NCBI RefSeq assembly: GCF_001038425.2
Contig: NZ_LDPV02000010.1
Span: forward strand, 1 to 64,000
Direction of reading: 5' to 3'
DNA length: 64,000 nucleotides
DNA from: Ornithinibacillus contaminans
GTDB taxonomy: Bacteria > Bacillota > Bacilli > Bacillales > Amphibacillaceae
This document shows positions 9,631-19,069 of this stretch, piece after piece. The translations under genes and the position numbers were made by a program. Position 1 is the first letter of the stretch, and every line of letters begins with the position of its first letter. Below the pieces are notes generated by a model. That model saw only the letters and a list, made by a program, of their open reading frames with translations. It had not been told where the DNA came from and searched no databases.

Positions 9631-10277
9631 TGACAGACTGGATTGATATCACACAACCCTTAACAAATGATATGGCACACTGGCCAGGAGATACACCATT
9701 TTCTTTTGCCATCTCTGCAACGAAAGAACAAACAGGCTCAGCCAATATTGGAAAAATCACCACGAGCCTTCATATGGGAACACATGTTGATGCGCCGTTC
9801 CACTTCGATAATGATGGCATCACGATAGAACAGGTTCCAATCGACACATATATAGGTAAAGCAAAAGTAATCGATGTTAGCCAATTTAAAACAATAACCT
9901 CAGCTATTTTGGAACACTATCAATTGGATGGTGTAAAACGTCTATTGCTACATACCGCTCTTCCAAATAACCCAAAACGTTTTCCTGAGCAATTACCTGT
10001 GCTAGATCCAAGTATCGCATCCTATTTGGCAGAAAAAGGCGTTGTGTTACTTGGTGTTGATATGCCATCCGTTGATTCAATTACAAGTAAGTCACTTGAA
10101 GCCCACCACGCTTTACAAAATAATGGTGTTTATATTTTAGAAAATCTTATGCTTGATCAGGTGACCGTTGGCGACTATGAATTAATTGCCCTACCCCTGA
10201 AAATTGTTGGTGCTGATGGAAGTCCGGTCCGCGCAGTCATCCGACCTCTACAGGAGGCAACCAATGATGAACGATAA
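9630..10277 (+). CDS. kynB: Kynurenine formamidase (arylformamidase)
   Basis: A 215-residue metal-dependent hydrolase of the cyclase/KynB family that removes the formyl group from N-formylkynurenine. The metal-binding motif [12 protein letters not shown] (residues 48-59) is intact, and a second conserved segment GVDMPSVDS follows. Length fits KynB (about 205-215). Its ATG overlaps the kynU stop, and its last 14 bases overlap kynA, so the three genes form one coupled operon carrying the complete route from tryptophan to anthranilate. Confidence 0.93.
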   Translation: MTDWIDITQPLTNDMAHWPGDTPFSFAISATKEQTGSANIGKITTSLHMGTHVDAPFHFDNDGITIEQVPIDTYIGKAKVIDVSQFKTITSAILEHYQLDGVKRLLLHTALPNNPKRFPEQLPVLDPSIASYLAEKGVVLLGVDMPSVDSITSKSLEAHHALQNNGVYILENLMLDQVTVGDYELIALPLKIVGADGSPVRAVIRPLQEATNDER

Positions 10278-11112
10278 AACATTAAAGGATGCCCATTCGA
10301 AAGACAATGCACATACTGATTTTAAAGAAAAAATGACCTATGGTGATTACTTACAATTAGAAACCTTATTAGACAGCCAAAAACGATTATCAAATCATCA
10401 TGATGAAATGTTATTTATCATTATTCATCAAGTAAGTGAACTATGGTTAAAGCTAATGATTCACGAAATTGAAGCAGCCACAAAGGCAATCCAAGACGAG
10501 GAATACCAAGCAGCATTTAAAATGCTCTCACGCGTATCAAAAATCCAAACACAAATTATTCAAGGATGGGATGTCCTCTCGACCTTGACGCCTGCTGAAT
10601 ATATGGAGTTCCGCGGATTTCTAGGGAATGCCTCCGGATTTCAGTCCTATCAGTATCGGTTAGTAGAATTCGTGTTAGGCTATAAGACACCTCATATTAT
10701 CAAAATATATGAAAAGGATCCTGAGTTACACGATCTACTTGAGCGGGCATTTGAGGCACCTGGACTTTATGATGTATCGATTCAAGCTCTTGCTAAGCAA
10801 GGATTTTCGATTAATCAAGCGATTCTAGAACGTGATTTTTCAAAGAAATATGAGCAGGATGTGACTGTTGAAGAAGCTTGGCTTACGGTTTATAAGAATA
10901 AAGAGACGTACTGGGATCTCTATCAATTAGCAGAAAAACTGGTGGATGTGGAAGATTGGTTTCAGCAATGGCGCTTTCGTCATATGAAAACAGTTGAACG
11001 AATAATTGGTCATAAGACCGGTACTGGCGGTACTTCGGGGGTTGGTTACCTCAAAAAAGTGCTAGACCATTATTTCTTTCCAGAGCTCTGGACGATTCGT
11101 ACGAAAATATAG
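10264..11112 (+). CDS. kynA: Tryptophan 2,3-dioxygenase
   Basis: A 282-residue heme enzyme that opens the indole ring of tryptophan, the first step of the pathway. It shows the active-site [14 protein letters not shown] helix, the substrate-binding [16 protein letters not shown] segment, and the heme-ligand His in [21 protein letters not shown] longer reading frame exists upstream, but the ATG at 10264 directly follows a CAGGAGG site and gives the usual N terminus and length. It is the last gene of the operon and is followed by a strong terminator. Confidence 0.94.
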   Translation: MMNDKTLKDAHSKDNAHTDFKEKMTYGDYLQLETLLDSQKRLSNHHDEMLFIIIHQVSELWLKLMIHEIEAATKAIQDEEYQAAFKMLSRVSKIQTQIIQGWDVLSTLTPAEYMEFRGFLGNASGFQSYQYRLVEFVLGYKTPHIIKIYEKDPELHDLLERAFEAPGLYDVSIQALAKQGFSINQAILERDFSKKYEQDVTVEEAWLTVYKNKETYWDLYQLAEKLVDVEDWFQQWRFRHMKTVERIIGHKTGTGGTSGVGYLKKVLDHYFFPELWTIRTKI

Positions 11113-11126
11113 TTAAAAACAAATAC

Positions 11127-11162
11127 AAAACGCTTTCGAGATAGAATTCTCGGAAGCGTTTT
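11127..11162 (+). terminator. Terminator after kynA
   Basis: The inverted repeat AAAACGCTTTCGAG...CTCGGAAGCGTTTT, with an 8-base loop, begins 14 bases after the kynA stop and ends in a T-rich tail. It closes the kyn operon. Confidence 0.8.
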
Positions 11163-11264
11163 GTTTGGACATTACCCGTAATATAATTTTCTTTCAAGTA
11201 ATCCTCCAAGCCTGATTACCCGTCAGGCAAGGAAGCTTATGTGTTTAATTGACATAGAAATCGC

Positions 11265-12647
11265 TTACCAATTTCCGCCTTTTCCGTTAAAGCCTTTATT
11301 ATCGTTGGATTTATTAAAGCTGTGATAGCCATTTTTGTTATTAAATCCTTTGTGGTTGAACTGTTTATTTGTGTTGCCTTTGTTGTAGCCTTTGTAATTA
11401 TCGTTTCCAAAGGACTTAATCTTCTCTTTAGCCTTGTTGTCCTTAGCGTTCCAATTCCAATTTGCTTTGTTATACGAATTTACATTCTTATCAAATTTTT
11501 TGTCTGTTTTCTTTTCATACTTCTTGTGAATAGTTTTGTCTTTCACTTTTTCAACTTTTTTCTTTTCTTGTTGCTTCGGTTCTTGCTTCTTCGCTACATT
11601 AGGCTTCTTATCAGCTTTTGGTGCTGTGACTGTAACTGTTTCTTTGTCTTCCGTTTTCACGTCCGATTTTTCTTCATTATCGTTCTTTACTGGTTGTACT
11701 ACTACTTCTTTTGCTTTTTCATCTTCTTTTTCATCTGTGCTTGCTTTTTCTTTATCCTCTACTGTCTTTTCTGCTTCTTTTTCCGGAGTAGTCCAGTTTG
11801 CTCTTTTTTCAATTTTTTCAGCTATATGAGCGAATGATTTCTCGATGTTTTTCATGATTGCTTCTTGTGCTTTTGGATTATCTAATTTAATTAGCACCGC
11901 AAGTAATGCTGTGATATTATTAGCAAGTTTTTCTCGGATCTTATCTTTCTCAATCTCTTCTTTTGATTTCTCTTGCTCAGCAGGTTGTTCATTCGAGTCC
12001 TCTGTTGCCTCTTCTTTCGGCTCTTCTGTTACCTTTTCAGAGTCTTCTTCCGTTGCTTTATCTTCTGACACTTCTTCTGCTGGTTCTTCCTTCACAGCAT
12101 CTTTAGCTTCTTCTTGTGTTGGTTCTTCTGTTGGTTCATCTTTAGCTTTATCTGTTGTTTCTTCATTAGCTACTTCTTCTGGATTAACCTCTTCCGTAGC
12201 GTCTGTTTCTGATGCTTCATCCTTAGCACCTTTATCAGAGTCATCCTCTAGCATTTCTTCTGCCTTTGCTTGGTCTTCTAGTGCCTTTTGCAGTAATTCC
12301 TCAGCCTCTTCATATTTACCTTCTTGAATTAATGCACCAGCTTCGGCAATACGCTCGAAAGCAAACTTAGCAAATAATTTACTTTCTTTATACTTATTAA
12401 ATGTTAATGCCAATTGAATTCTTTCTTGCATCTTTTCGATGAAGTAGAAAAAGTCTCCAGGGATTAAGCCGGGCTTTTCTTCTGTTGCTGGCGTATCTGT
12501 ACCAGTTGTCGTTTCCTGTGATTCACTAATTGTTAGACTCCCTTTGTCCGATTCATCGGCGAACACAGTTGACACGCCCGAGGTTACTACTGTTGAGAAT
12601 AGTACAGTACTTACTAAAATACTTGTTAGCTTTTTTGTTAATTTCAT
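11265..12647 (-). CDS. Secreted DUF5667 protein with long charged and Asn/Gly-rich disordered tail
   Basis: A 460-residue exported protein. Residues 1-30 form a signal peptide ending near VFADE. Residues about 58-135 are a DUF5667-like helical domain (PGLIPGDFFYFIEKM, then FAFERIAEAGALIQEGKYEE). A long Glu/Lys/Thr/Ala low-complexity stretch follows (about 135-365), and then a basic, aromatic, Asn/Gly/Lys-rich tail with repeated KGF/NKG/WNW units to the C-terminal W. No LPXTG or lipobox is seen, so it is probably released or wall-associated by charge. Function unknown. It is a single-gene unit. Confidence 0.8.
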   Translation of the reverse strand: MKLTKKLTSILVSTVLFSTVVTSGVSTVFADESDKGSLTISESQETTTGTDTPATEEKPGLIPGDFFYFIEKMQERIQLALTFNKYKESKLFAKFAFERIAEAGALIQEGKYEEAEELLQKALEDQAKAEEMLEDDSDKGAKDEASETDATEEVNPEEVANEETTDKAKDEPTEEPTQEEAKDAVKEEPAEEVSEDKATEEDSEKVTEEPKEEATEDSNEQPAEQEKSKEEIEKDKIREKLANNITALLAVLIKLDNPKAQEAIMKNIEKSFAHIAEKIEKRANWTTPEKEAEKTVEDKEKASTDEKEDEKAKEVVVQPVKNDNEEKSDVKTEDKETVTVTAPKADKKPNVAKKQEPKQQEKKKVEKVKDKTIHKKYEKKTDKKFDKNVNSYNKANWNWNAKDNKAKEKIKSFGNDNYKGYNKGNTNKQFNHKGFNNKNGYHSFNKSNDNKGFNGKGGNW

Positions 12648-12777
12648 GTTTTATAAATTCCTCCCCTATGTAATGGATGCACTAAGAAAATTCGGAGAGA
12701 AAAATAAATATATGTCTTTTTTTGTAGGAAATGCATCTATTGTACTAGTTAGAACAGTGAATATTCCCATAAAAAAA

Positions 12778-12801
12778 TGCTCCCAAATCTCTATGGGAGC
12801 A
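12778..12801 (-). terminator. Terminator of the 224-residue protein gene
   Basis: TGCTCCCA and TGGGAGCA form an 8-bp stem. On the minus strand the stem is followed by a run of seven T, 6 bases after the stop of the gene ending at 12807. Confidence 0.8.
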
Positions 12802-12806
12802 CTTCG

Positions 12807-13481
12807 TTACAAATCTTCCTCTGTGCGAAATATGATCTTATACCTTGCTTCGTCAAATAAATCGGTAATATGGACCTGCTTTCCATGTCCAAAAATCACT
12901 TCTGATTCTGTCATGGCCACTACCATTGCTTTTGTATTCCTTTCCACATCGAGGTAAACATCACCAACAACTGGTTTAACAACATCTTCATCACTATCCG
13001 TTAAATACGTGATTGATTCATCCTCCAGCTGTTGCGATTCTGGTATTAGACTTTTGTCATAATAGGCAATTTCTTGACTGGCATCCGTTTTACCAGGAAC
13101 CATTACTACATATTCATGATGCTTTACACCATTGTCCCTTGTCGTAACAACATTACCATCCTCCACACTTTCTACCTTTTCAATGGAATTAAGTGAATAA
13201 TGATCGAGAAAGTCTGGCGCAGGTTTGGTAATTAAGATATAGTCACCAGGATTCGGTCTTCTCTTTTCATCAATCGTATACCGCTTTCCATAGAAAATAA
13301 AGGTGTCATTATGCTTCGGTTTATAGAGTGTAATCTCATTTGCACTTGTGAGGACTTGCTTCATATCCTTCAAACGATATAGATGAATGCTTTTTTTGAA
13401 CATGGGTTTGACAGAATAAACCTTATGTAGTTCATTCTCATAAAAGACAAATTGTCCTTTTCGAACCTGTAAAAGCTTCAC
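12807..13481 (-). CDS. Conserved hypothetical protein, beta-rich
   Basis: A 224-residue cytoplasmic protein without membrane segments. I do not recognise a named family. The sequence consists of repeated short strands with turns (for example GQFVFYENELHKVYSV, FIFYGKRYTI and NPGDYILI), suggesting several small beta-barrel or KOW/SH3-like modules: N-terminal about 1-55, middle about 55-130, C-terminal about 165-224. It stands alone and has its own terminator. Confidence 0.65.
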   Translation of the reverse strand: MKLLQVRKGQFVFYENELHKVYSVKPMFKKSIHLYRLKDMKQVLTSANEITLYKPKHNDTFIFYGKRYTIDEKRRPNPGDYILITKPAPDFLDHYSLNSIEKVESVEDGNVVTTRDNGVKHHEYVVMVPGKTDASQEIAYYDKSLIPESQQLEDESITYLTDSDEDVVKPVVGDVYLDVERNTKAMVVAMTESEVIFGHGKQVHITDLFDEARYKIIFRTEEDL

Positions 13482-13578
13482 AGGAATGCCTCCTAGGAAA
13501 AAATTAAACTTAGAAATGTTACAAAGACTAATCTTATCATGTGTTACATTTGTAGATTTAATCCTATAAATTTAAGAA

Positions 13579-14631
13579 TTAACGAACATTCTTATCCATG
13601 TGTACAAATGGTAAATCTGTCTCCACCTCTCCTAAAATCCGCTTCATTCCAAGTCGTTCTCCCCTCAACCATTTCGCAAAATCAAAAATTACTGGCTCAC
13701 GATCTCCACCTAACGCAAACCAAGCCTTTAACTCGTTCGGGAAATAGGCAGATGTGTGAATCGTTCCAGACCAATTTTTATATTGCTTGGAAAACACACC
13801 TTTATCGGAATCATTAAGCATCCGAAAAGCTTGGTAGGCATCTGTTGCCTCGCTCTCATGCCTCTCTATTGCTTCCATCCGTTTATACGAGTCATCCAAA
13901 TGGTGGCGATTCTCATGCTGAAGAAGTTCAAAATGATTCGTACAAACGTTTGATTGACGTACGATAGTTCCACGCGGTGTCGCTTCCACGATATAAGTTT
14001 CACCACTAGTATCTAGCACGACATAACTAAACGAATGTCGGTGCGGAACCTCTTGTAACATTTGGACTGCTTCATCAACAGTTGCACAATTTTCCAACAC
14101 CATACGCCCAATCATGTTACAAATAAAGCCGTCACCCGGCTTTTTGCGATGCATGAAATTGTAGCCCATGGCTAATCCTTTCTCATTCATACCATCCATT
14201 CGGCCAGTTATTCGCTGGGAGGGACCAATCAATGCATAGCCTTGATCTGTGGGTTGATAGATGGTGTACCTACCTTCATATGTCTTTGGATGATAATCAT
14301 AGTTACGAATCAAATAATTCGTATCGGTAAAAATAGAGCAGCCACTGCGCATATAATGCAAACGGTACCCACCAAATTCTTGGAGTACCTCCTGCATATC
14401 CCATTGCAACGCATCACGTAAACCAAGAAGCTCTTCCCAAATTTGCGGAGCAAATGGCATAATAGCATTCTTCACTTCCTGTTCTTCAATAACAAAGTGC
14501 GGGCGTCTAATTTTCCAAATTCGTTTACGGTTTTCGATTGTTAAGGAGTCCTTTAGAAGTTCTCCTTGCTTGTGCCCAAAATCGTAATGTGATCCCCGAA
14601 ATTGTATGATATCACTATAAATTTGCTTCAT
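13579..14631 (-). CDS. C45-type acyltransferase/peptidase family protein (Ntn hydrolase)
   Basis: A 350-residue protein resembling the C45 family that includes acyl-CoA:6-aminopenicillanate acyltransferase. The probable autoprocessing nucleophile is the Cys in RSGCSIFTDTNYLIRNYDYHP (residue about 98), followed by the family-typical NYDYHP and GRMDGMNEKGLAMGYN segments. These proteins self-cleave before the Cys and hydrolyse or transfer amide-bound groups; the natural substrate in Bacillaceae is unknown. No signal peptide is seen. It is a single gene just downstream of the yfmR-like gene. Confidence 0.78.
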   Translation of the reverse strand: MKQIYSDIIQFRGSHYDFGHKQGELLKDSLTIENRKRIWKIRRPHFVIEEQEVKNAIMPFAPQIWEELLGLRDALQWDMQEVLQEFGGYRLHYMRSGCSIFTDTNYLIRNYDYHPKTYEGRYTIYQPTDQGYALIGPSQRITGRMDGMNEKGLAMGYNFMHRKKPGDGFICNMIGRMVLENCATVDEAVQMLQEVPHRHSFSYVVLDTSGETYIVEATPRGTIVRQSNVCTNHFELLQHENRHHLDDSYKRMEAIERHESEATDAYQAFRMLNDSDKGVFSKQYKNWSGTIHTSAYFPNELKAWFALGGDREPVIFDFAKWLRGERLGMKRILGEVETDLPFVHMDKNVR

Positions 14632-14652
14632 GTTCTCATCCCTTATCTGAAC

Positions 14653-14691
14653 AAAACTAGGATAGAATATGATGCGTTCTATCCTAGTTTT
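14653..14691 (-). terminator. Terminator of the YfmR-like gene
   Basis: A perfect 15-bp inverted repeat AAAACTAGGATAGAA...TTCTATCCTAGTTTT begins 2 bases after the ABC-F stop on the minus strand. With A/T ends on both sides it may act in both directions. Confidence 0.85.
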
Positions 14692-14692
14692 G

Positions 14693-16570
14693 TTAGTTAT
14701 TCGATTCTAGTTCTTCAATTAGTAGTGATAATTCTTCCCAGCGCTCCATCTTGGCCTCTAAATCTGCTTGGACTTGTTGCTGCTCTGTGAATAGTGCTTG
14801 GACTTTTTCCGAGTCACTTCCCGCTTCCACTATCCCCGCTTCTAGCTCTTCGATTTTTTCCTCTAGTGCGGTAATCTGGTCTTCTATTTCATTCCATTCC
14901 CGTTGTTCCATATAAGATAGCTTCTTTTTCTGCTTTGGTTTTTGCTCTGTTTTTACAGGCTTTGTCTCTTTCCTTTCTGTTGCTTGATGTTTTTCCTGGT
15001 AGTCACTATAGTTTCCGTAGAATGGGACAATCCTGCCGTCTCCTTCAAACACAACTAGTTTTTCCACGACACGGTCTAGAAAATATCGATCATGGGAAAC
15101 CGTAATAACGACACCTGGAAAATGATCTAAGTACTCCTCTAGCACACTCAAGGTTTGTGTATCTAAATCGTTCGTTGGCTCATCCAAGAAAAGAACATTA
15201 GGCTCTGTCATCAATATTTTAAGTAAGTATAATCGTCTGCGTTCTCCACCAGATAGTTTTCGAATATAATTATATTGTTCTGCACGTGCAAATAAGAATC
15301 GTTCTAGCATTTGTTCAGCAGTAATTATATCCCCATCAACTGTATGGATTACTTCTGCAACTTCCTTAATATAATCAACCACTCGCATATCTCCGTCTAA
15401 TTCTTCGTCTCCTTGCGTATAATAGCCAATTTTCACCGTCTCACCAATCACGACATCGCCGTTATCAGGTGTGAGACGTTTTGCCATAATATTCAAGAGC
15501 GTTGTCTTACCAGAGCCATTCGGGCCAATGATACCAATTCGGTCACCAGGGATTATAAGCTGACTAAAGTCTTGAATGAGCTTTCTTCCGGCTAATGTTT
15601 TCTCAATCCCTATTAACTCGATAACCATTTTCCCTAACCGCGTAGAGCCTACTTGAAATTCCACATTCTTTTGATCTGTGTAAAAGGTTTTTTCTTTCAT
15701 TTCATGGACACGATCAATACGTGCCTTTTGTTTTGTTGTTCTTGCTTTTACTCCTGCACGAAGCCAAGCCAATTCCTTCTTTAGAATATTGGCATGCTTT
15801 TGTTGATTCGTCCGTTCTAATTCTTCACGCTCTGCCTTTTTTTCTAAAAAGACCTCATAATTACCGTCATAGCTATATAAATTTCCATTATCTAATTCAA
15901 ATATTTTATTGGTTACGCGATTTAAAAAGTAACGATCATGAGTTACAAGTACTAAAGCACCTTTAAAGGTTTGTAAATATTTTTCTAGCCATTCAACTGT
16001 CGCGTTATCCAAATGGTTTGTAGGCTCATCCAATATTAATAAATCCGCTGGCTGAATTAGGGCCTTGGCAATGGCGACACGTTTCCGTTGACCACCCGAC
16101 AACTCGGTAATTCGAGTATGAAAATCGGTTATTCCAAGCTTCGTTAAAATAGTCTTGGCGGTTGTATTAGCATCCCATGCCTCATACTCATCCATTTTTT
16201 GCTGCTGTTTTATAAGTGCTTCTTGAAGCGTATTATTCTCGGGATCAAGCTGTAGCTTATGAAGCGTGCTTTCATAGTCCCGCATCACTTTCATGATGGT
16301 AACCTCTCCATAATAGATTTGCTCTAAAACCGATAATGACGGATCTAAATCGGGTTCTTGGGCAAGATATTCAATTCGGTAATCCTTTGGAAATTGAACT
16401 ACGCCTTCATCAGGTGTATCTATACCGGCAATTACTTTTAAGAAACTAGATTTTCCCGTCCCATTTACGCCGATCAGACCAATTCTATCCTGGTCTGTGA
16501 TGGTACAAGTAATATCCTGAAATAACAGCTTATCCCCATAGGATTTATGTAAATTTTCGATTGTTAGCAT
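14693..16570 (-). CDS. yfmR: ABC-F ATPase, YfmR/Uup type
   Basis: A 625-residue soluble protein with two ABC ATPase domains (about 1-250 and 318-530). Walker A motifs are GVNGTGKSS and GPNGSGKTT, with signature motifs LSGGQRKR and LSGGERRR. A charged linker lies between the domains and a C-terminal coiled coil (about 555-620) follows. This layout matches YfmR of B. subtilis, a ribosome-associated protein that helps relieve translational stalling together with EF-P. It has no membrane segments and no transporter partner. The second ABC-F protein in this window (47646-49109) is of the drug-protection type and should not be confused with it. Confidence 0.88.
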   Translation of the reverse strand: MLTIENLHKSYGDKLLFQDITCTITDQDRIGLIGVNGTGKSSFLKVIAGIDTPDEGVVQFPKDYRIEYLAQEPDLDPSLSVLEQIYYGEVTIMKVMRDYESTLHKLQLDPENNTLQEALIKQQQKMDEYEAWDANTTAKTILTKLGITDFHTRITELSGGQRKRVAIAKALIQPADLLILDEPTNHLDNATVEWLEKYLQTFKGALVLVTHDRYFLNRVTNKIFELDNGNLYSYDGNYEVFLEKKAEREELERTNQQKHANILKKELAWLRAGVKARTTKQKARIDRVHEMKEKTFYTDQKNVEFQVGSTRLGKMVIELIGIEKTLAGRKLIQDFSQLIIPGDRIGIIGPNGSGKTTLLNIMAKRLTPDNGDVVIGETVKIGYYTQGDEELDGDMRVVDYIKEVAEVIHTVDGDIITAEQMLERFLFARAEQYNYIRKLSGGERRRLYLLKILMTEPNVLFLDEPTNDLDTQTLSVLEEYLDHFPGVVITVSHDRYFLDRVVEKLVVFEGDGRIVPFYGNYSDYQEKHQATERKETKPVKTEQKPKQKKKLSYMEQREWNEIEDQITALEEKIEELEAGIVEAGSDSEKVQALFTEQQQVQADLEAKMERWEELSLLIEELESNN

Positions 16571-16733
16571 GTATTAGCCCTTCCTCTTACAACGCTATGA
16601 TAGCGTAACATTCATTTATACCTTAGTTTACATGACAACCAGTTATTTTACCATTTGTTCGAAATCAGACGTGATTATCCTTCTGCAATCGTACATACTA
16701 TAAGGTAGAAAGAAATACTGAGGAGGAATCGAT

Positions 16734-17723
16734 ATGCCATTGCAAAAAGGGGCAAAAAACTGTATCACAGATGTAGCTGGCGTTCAAGTTGGTCACAAAA
16801 CTCTATATGAAAAATTAACGGATGAAGAGACGATTTGCACTGGGGTTACAGCAATTCTCCCCCACGATGGAAACCTTTTTTATGACAAAGTGCGGGCAGG
16901 ATGCCATGTAATTAATGGCTATGGTAAAACAAGTGGATTAATTCAAATTGAAGAATTAGGTTTACTAGAGTCACCAATCATGCTAACAAATACCTTAAGT
17001 GTAGGTCCTGTATTGGAAGGTACAATTACATATATGCTAAACCAAAATAAAGAAATAGGTGACTCTGCAGGAACTCTAAATGTAGTCGTTGGCGAATGCA
17101 ATGATAGTTATCTGAATACAATGCGTCTCCAGTCTGTTAGACCGGAGCATGCCATCGATGCCATTCAATCCGCATCCAGTAGTAAAACAGAGCAAGGGGC
17201 TGTCGGCGCAGGAAAAGGAATGATTTGCTTCGGGTATAAAGGAGGGATTGGAACAGCGTCTCGTATTGTAACTGCCTCCAACGAGAAATTTTCACTGGGC
17301 TGTCTTGTGCTTAGTAATTTCGGAAAAGGAACAGATGCCTTATTCGCAAACTTCCCAAAGAAGAATAACCCCAATAATACCGATGGCTCGATCATAATCA
17401 TTATGGCAACAGATGCCCCGTTATATGATCGACAATTAAATCGACTTGCCAAACGAGCAGCGGCAGGTTTAGGTCGAACTGGTAGTAGTTTTGATAATGG
17501 AAGTGGCGATATCGCCATTGCTTTTACGACAGCAAACAAATACCCACATAATCCTAATACACACTTAGAATCTGTTACGTATTTACGAGATGACCATCAA
17601 GCAATGAATCAGCTATTTCAAGCAGCAGCTGAGGTAACAGAGGAAGCCGTTATAAATTCGTTAAAGCACGCAGAGACAACTACCGGTCAACGAGGACGTA
17701 TCATAGAAAAAGCACCACTTTAA
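16734..17723 (+). CDS. P1 family peptidase (DmpA/L-aminopeptidase-esterase type)
   Basis: A 329-residue Ntn-hydrolase-fold peptidase of the DmpA/BapA family. The sequence has the family N terminus ITDVAGVQVGHKT and the CTGVTAILPHDG segment. The GAVGAGKGMICFGYKGGIGT stretch precedes the autoprocessing point, where the first residue of the beta chain is expected (the Thr of GIGTASR), and NNPNNTDGSIIIIMATDAPL follows. Known members cleave N-terminal D- or L-amino acids or beta-amino acids; the substrate here is unknown. ATG with a GAGGAGG site. Confidence 0.82.
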   Translation: MPLQKGAKNCITDVAGVQVGHKTLYEKLTDEETICTGVTAILPHDGNLFYDKVRAGCHVINGYGKTSGLIQIEELGLLESPIMLTNTLSVGPVLEGTITYMLNQNKEIGDSAGTLNVVVGECNDSYLNTMRLQSVRPEHAIDAIQSASSSKTEQGAVGAGKGMICFGYKGGIGTASRIVTASNEKFSLGCLVLSNFGKGTDALFANFPKKNNPNNTDGSIIIIMATDAPLYDRQLNRLAKRAAAGLGRTGSSFDNGSGDIAIAFTTANKYPHNPNTHLESVTYLRDDHQAMNQLFQAAAEVTEEAVINSLKHAETTTGQRGRIIEKAPL

Positions 17724-17734
17724 TGTGGTGCTTT
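17709..17734 (+). terminator. Terminator overlapping the end of the P1 peptidase gene
   Basis: AAAGCACCAC and GTGGTGCTTT form a 10-bp stem around the TAA stop codon. It lies between convergent genes and can probably serve both. Confidence 0.7.
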
Positions 17735-17752
17735 CTACAGGCTTTTTCAGTA

Positions 17753-18658
17753 TTATTTTACTTTATTTAAAAATGATTTTGGTACATCCGCACGGAACAA
17801 GAGCAACTGACCAGTGATGGGATGCTCGAAGGATAATATTTTCGCATGAAGACCTAGTCTCCCAATCTCATTTGTCTTCGCACCATACTTCTTATCCCCG
17901 ACAACAGGGTGACCTAAATCACTCATATGTACACGTATCTGATTTTTCCGCCCTGTTTCCAATTGTACTTCTACTAAGGAAAATTGCTTATTAGCCTTTA
18001 CTCGTCTGAAGCGTGTGATGGCCAGCTGACCATCTCTGTCCTGAATGGAATACATTTTATGAGTTTTACTTTCTCTCAACCATGACTTGATGGTTCCTTC
18101 TGATTGTGTGACATAGCCTTCCACTAAGGCGACATAAGTCCGCTCCTTGACCATATCCTTCCAGTTATCTTGAAGCTTCCGTTTTACTTTTTCACTTTTG
18201 GCAAACATCATGACACCAGAGGTTTCTTTATCTAAACGATGCACAACAAAAATACGATTAAGTGGATTCTGACGGCGGACATGTTCCATCAATTGATGGA
18301 GCGCTGTTTGCCGCTTCTCTTTTTCCGTTGCAATGGTGAGTAAGCCAGCGTCTTTATTAATGACAATAACCGAATCATCCTCATATAAAATGGTCATCCC
18401 AATTAATGTGCTTTCTTTTACGGCAACTTTGTTTTTCAAAACGCTAACCGTCTGCCCCGCCTTTAATGGATAGTTATGCTTGGTTTCGATATGATCATCG
18501 ATCTTCACCTGGCCACGCGTGAGGATGGATTTAACGGAATTTCTACTTCTATTCTCCAGCTTCTGTAATAGAAACGGCAGTAACTCGCCAGCTTCCTCAA
18601 CCTTGAAATTCAGCGTACCACTTCTGGATTGCCCATTTGTTCTTCTCTTATCTGCCAT
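17753..18658 (-). CDS. RluA family pseudouridine synthase
   Basis: A 301-residue RNA-modifying enzyme with an N-terminal S4-like RNA-binding region (about 25-85) and the catalytic RluA domain. The active-site Asp is in HRLDKETSGVMMFAKS, and the conserved GRKNQIRVHM and GHPVVGDKKYG motifs follow. It converts specific uridines in rRNA or tRNA to pseudouridine; the exact target position is not readable from the sequence. An additional small DNA-binding protein is encoded 28 bases upstream on the same strand. Confidence 0.87.
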   Translation of the reverse strand: MADKRRTNGQSRSGTLNFKVEEAGELLPFLLQKLENRSRNSVKSILTRGQVKIDDHIETKHNYPLKAGQTVSVLKNKVAVKESTLIGMTILYEDDSVIVINKDAGLLTIATEKEKRQTALHQLMEHVRRQNPLNRIFVVHRLDKETSGVMMFAKSEKVKRKLQDNWKDMVKERTYVALVEGYVTQSEGTIKSWLRESKTHKMYSIQDRDGQLAITRFRRVKANKQFSLVEVQLETGRKNQIRVHMSDLGHPVVGDKKYGAKTNEIGRLGLHAKILSFEHPITGQLLLFRADVPKSFLNKVK

Positions 18659-18686
18659 GAAATAATCTCCTCTAATTGACTAAAAA

Positions 18687-18917
18687 TCAGTCTTCATCTT
18701 TTACATCCAGATCTTCTGGTATTGGTTCATTTAAATATTCCTGTATCAACAAACGATACTTTTCCACTTGTTCAAAATGGGTGGAGAATTGCTCTTTATT
18801 TACTAGATATTGTTCTCCATCGTGAATTGCTCGAATCTTTCCTTGCAGGACTAATGACTTAACTTTTGCCTCATTCATGGACAAATATTCCGCTAGTTCA
18901 GGTACTGTTACATACAT
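18687..18917 (-). CDS. Small excisionase-type HTH protein
   Basis: A 76-residue protein with a MerR/excisionase-like winged helix at the N terminus (VTVPELAEYLSMNEAKVKSLVLQGKIRAI) followed by a helical acidic tail. The ATG at 18917 with an AAGGA site 11 bases upstream gives the conserved N terminus; longer in-frame starts add a non-homologous lead. It is encoded just upstream of the RluA gene and probably cotranscribed. Despite the fold it lies among core genes, so a phage origin is not implied. Confidence 0.68.
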   Translation of the reverse strand: MYVTVPELAEYLSMNEAKVKSLVLQGKIRAIHDGEQYLVNKEQFSTHFEQVEKYRLLIQEYLNEPIPEDLDVKDED

Positions 18918-19069
18918 CGTGAACACCATCCTTATATGACTTTTTTCATGCAAGTAAATGACCAAGCGTAAATGCTTTAAAAAATCAACTAGTAAATTTT
19001 TCCTATTTATACTATAATATAAATTCTACCAAAGGTTACTTATTCAACTACAGGAGAAATTATACACTA

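Noticed and set aside
11322-12327. Several long plus-strand frames opposite the DUF5667 gene, rich in Phe or Ser
   Set aside because: They are antisense shadows of the low-complexity Glu/Lys coding region and have no start signals.
14693-16570. Drug-resistance role for the first ABC-F gene
   Set aside because: Domain layout and C-terminal coiled coil fit the YfmR/Uup housekeeping branch, and it has no attenuator leader.
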